From Hyphochytrium catenoides (lineage: Eukaryota > Sar > Hyphochytriomycetes > Hyphochytriales > Hyphochytriaceae), in assembly GCA_900088475.1 (NCBI GenBank), contig FLMG01002622.1, positions 136,575 through 157,328 of the forward strand: DNA of 20,754 nt, in the 5' to 3' direction. The stretch's first letter is position 1. Each line of letters opens with the position of its first letter. The position numbers and the translations under genes were made by a program. Of this stretch, positions 20,396-20,754 are shown one piece after another. Under the pieces are notes generated by a model that saw only the letters and a program-made list of their open reading frames with translations, had not been told where the DNA came from and did not search any database.

Positions 20396-20754
20396 TCATT
20401 CATCATTGTTGCCTTCTTTCCCCCCTCACAATTATCATGACATTGGTCGTTGTTCATCCTCTTTCTTTCTTCTCTGTTACTATCCTTTCCTTCTTCTCTA
20501 CTACTAAATAAGCTCTTTGACTTAACTCCTTCACCTTCTTGTCGTCTCCCTTTGAATGTTCACTCCGTCTTTTTCTCTGCATAGCCACAGCAAGTCTTTC
20601 TCTTCTTCCTCGATTCTCATAAAGTAAATAAGTAAGGAGCGTTTTCTGATGTAACGACCAGCACAAAGGGAGGGAGGGGTAGAAGAGAAAGGGAAGAAGG
20701 GGAAGGCAGAGAGAAAAAGAGAGAGAGAGAGAGGGAGAGAGAGAGAGAGAGAGA
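20112..20754 (+). other. 3' flank of the FAD oxidase gene
   Basis: No gene is seen. GA-rich to 20222, unique to about 20340, a perfect (CT)25 tract at 20342-20391, then C/T-rich unique sequence and a GA tract from about 20716 to the window end. No AATAAA lies soon after the stop; TGTAA occurs at about 20228 and 20275, the signal used by green algae, but this is weak evidence. Confidence 0.35.
20342..20391. repeat. (CT)25 microsatellite, 3' flank
   Basis: A perfect 50-base CT run downstream of the FAD oxidase gene. Confidence 0.95.

Noticed and set aside
53-20754. Transposon, integrated virus or toxin-type system
   Set aside because: No transposase, reverse transcriptase, integrase, terminal repeats or viral proteins were recognised in any frame.

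Overview
The window is nuclear DNA of a eukaryote with many introns. It carries four protein genes: two on the minus strand (about 1-10.9 kb) and two on the plus strand (about 11.9-20.1 kb). All four can be assembled by hand. I place 25 introns, all GT-AG, and every reading phase closes across the joins. The dominant base feature is a very high load of (GA)n/(CT)n microsatellite in introns, flanks and some coding loops, so most long open frames are low-complexity artefacts (repeats of Arg-Glu or Leu-Ser). Short dense introns, an AGC kinase with the DFD signature of plant phototropin/PINOID-type (AGCVIII) and fungal nrc-2/KIN82-type kinases, and a myristoylation-like N-terminus suggest a microalga or other protist. 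A chromerid alga is my guess from repeat style only, at low confidence.

Layout. (1) 53-3542, minus, 6 exons, 625 aa: a chromatin-type reader with two C2HC zinc fingers, a PHD finger split by a long charged insertion, an NSD-type PHD plus C5HCH module, and a short Tudor-like segment; no SET domain. (2) 3543-4578: intergenic, probably the promoter of gene 1, with one A+T-rich unique island. (3) 4579-10058, minus, 10 exons, 626 aa: an AGC-family Ser/Thr kinase with all main catalytic residues, DFD instead of DFG, and about 115 extra residues in the activation segment; its true N-terminus may lie in candidate exons up to 10866. (4) 10877-11923: divergent promoter region with four CCAAT boxes, three of them 30-31 bp apart, and a duplicated palindrome. 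(5) 11924-13657, plus, 3 exons, 361 aa: NmrA/isoflavone-reductase-like NAD(P)H oxidoreductase. (6) 13658-15445: 3' flank, tandem repeats and upstream region of the next gene. (7) 15446-20111, plus, 10 exons, 506 aa: FAD-linked oxidase of the berberine-bridge-enzyme/PCMH family, probably with one covalent histidine link. (8) 20112-20754: 3' flank, microsatellite.

The two plus-strand redox enzymes are neighbours in the same direction and could act on related small molecules, as the same two families do in plant specialised metabolism; this is inference. The kinase and the NmrA-like gene are divergent and may share a promoter. The most unusual genome-level pattern is intron polarity: where an intron has both repeat types, the purine (GA)n tract is always nearer the 5' splice site and the (CT)n tract nearer the 3' splice site, so the intron RNA could fold back on itself.
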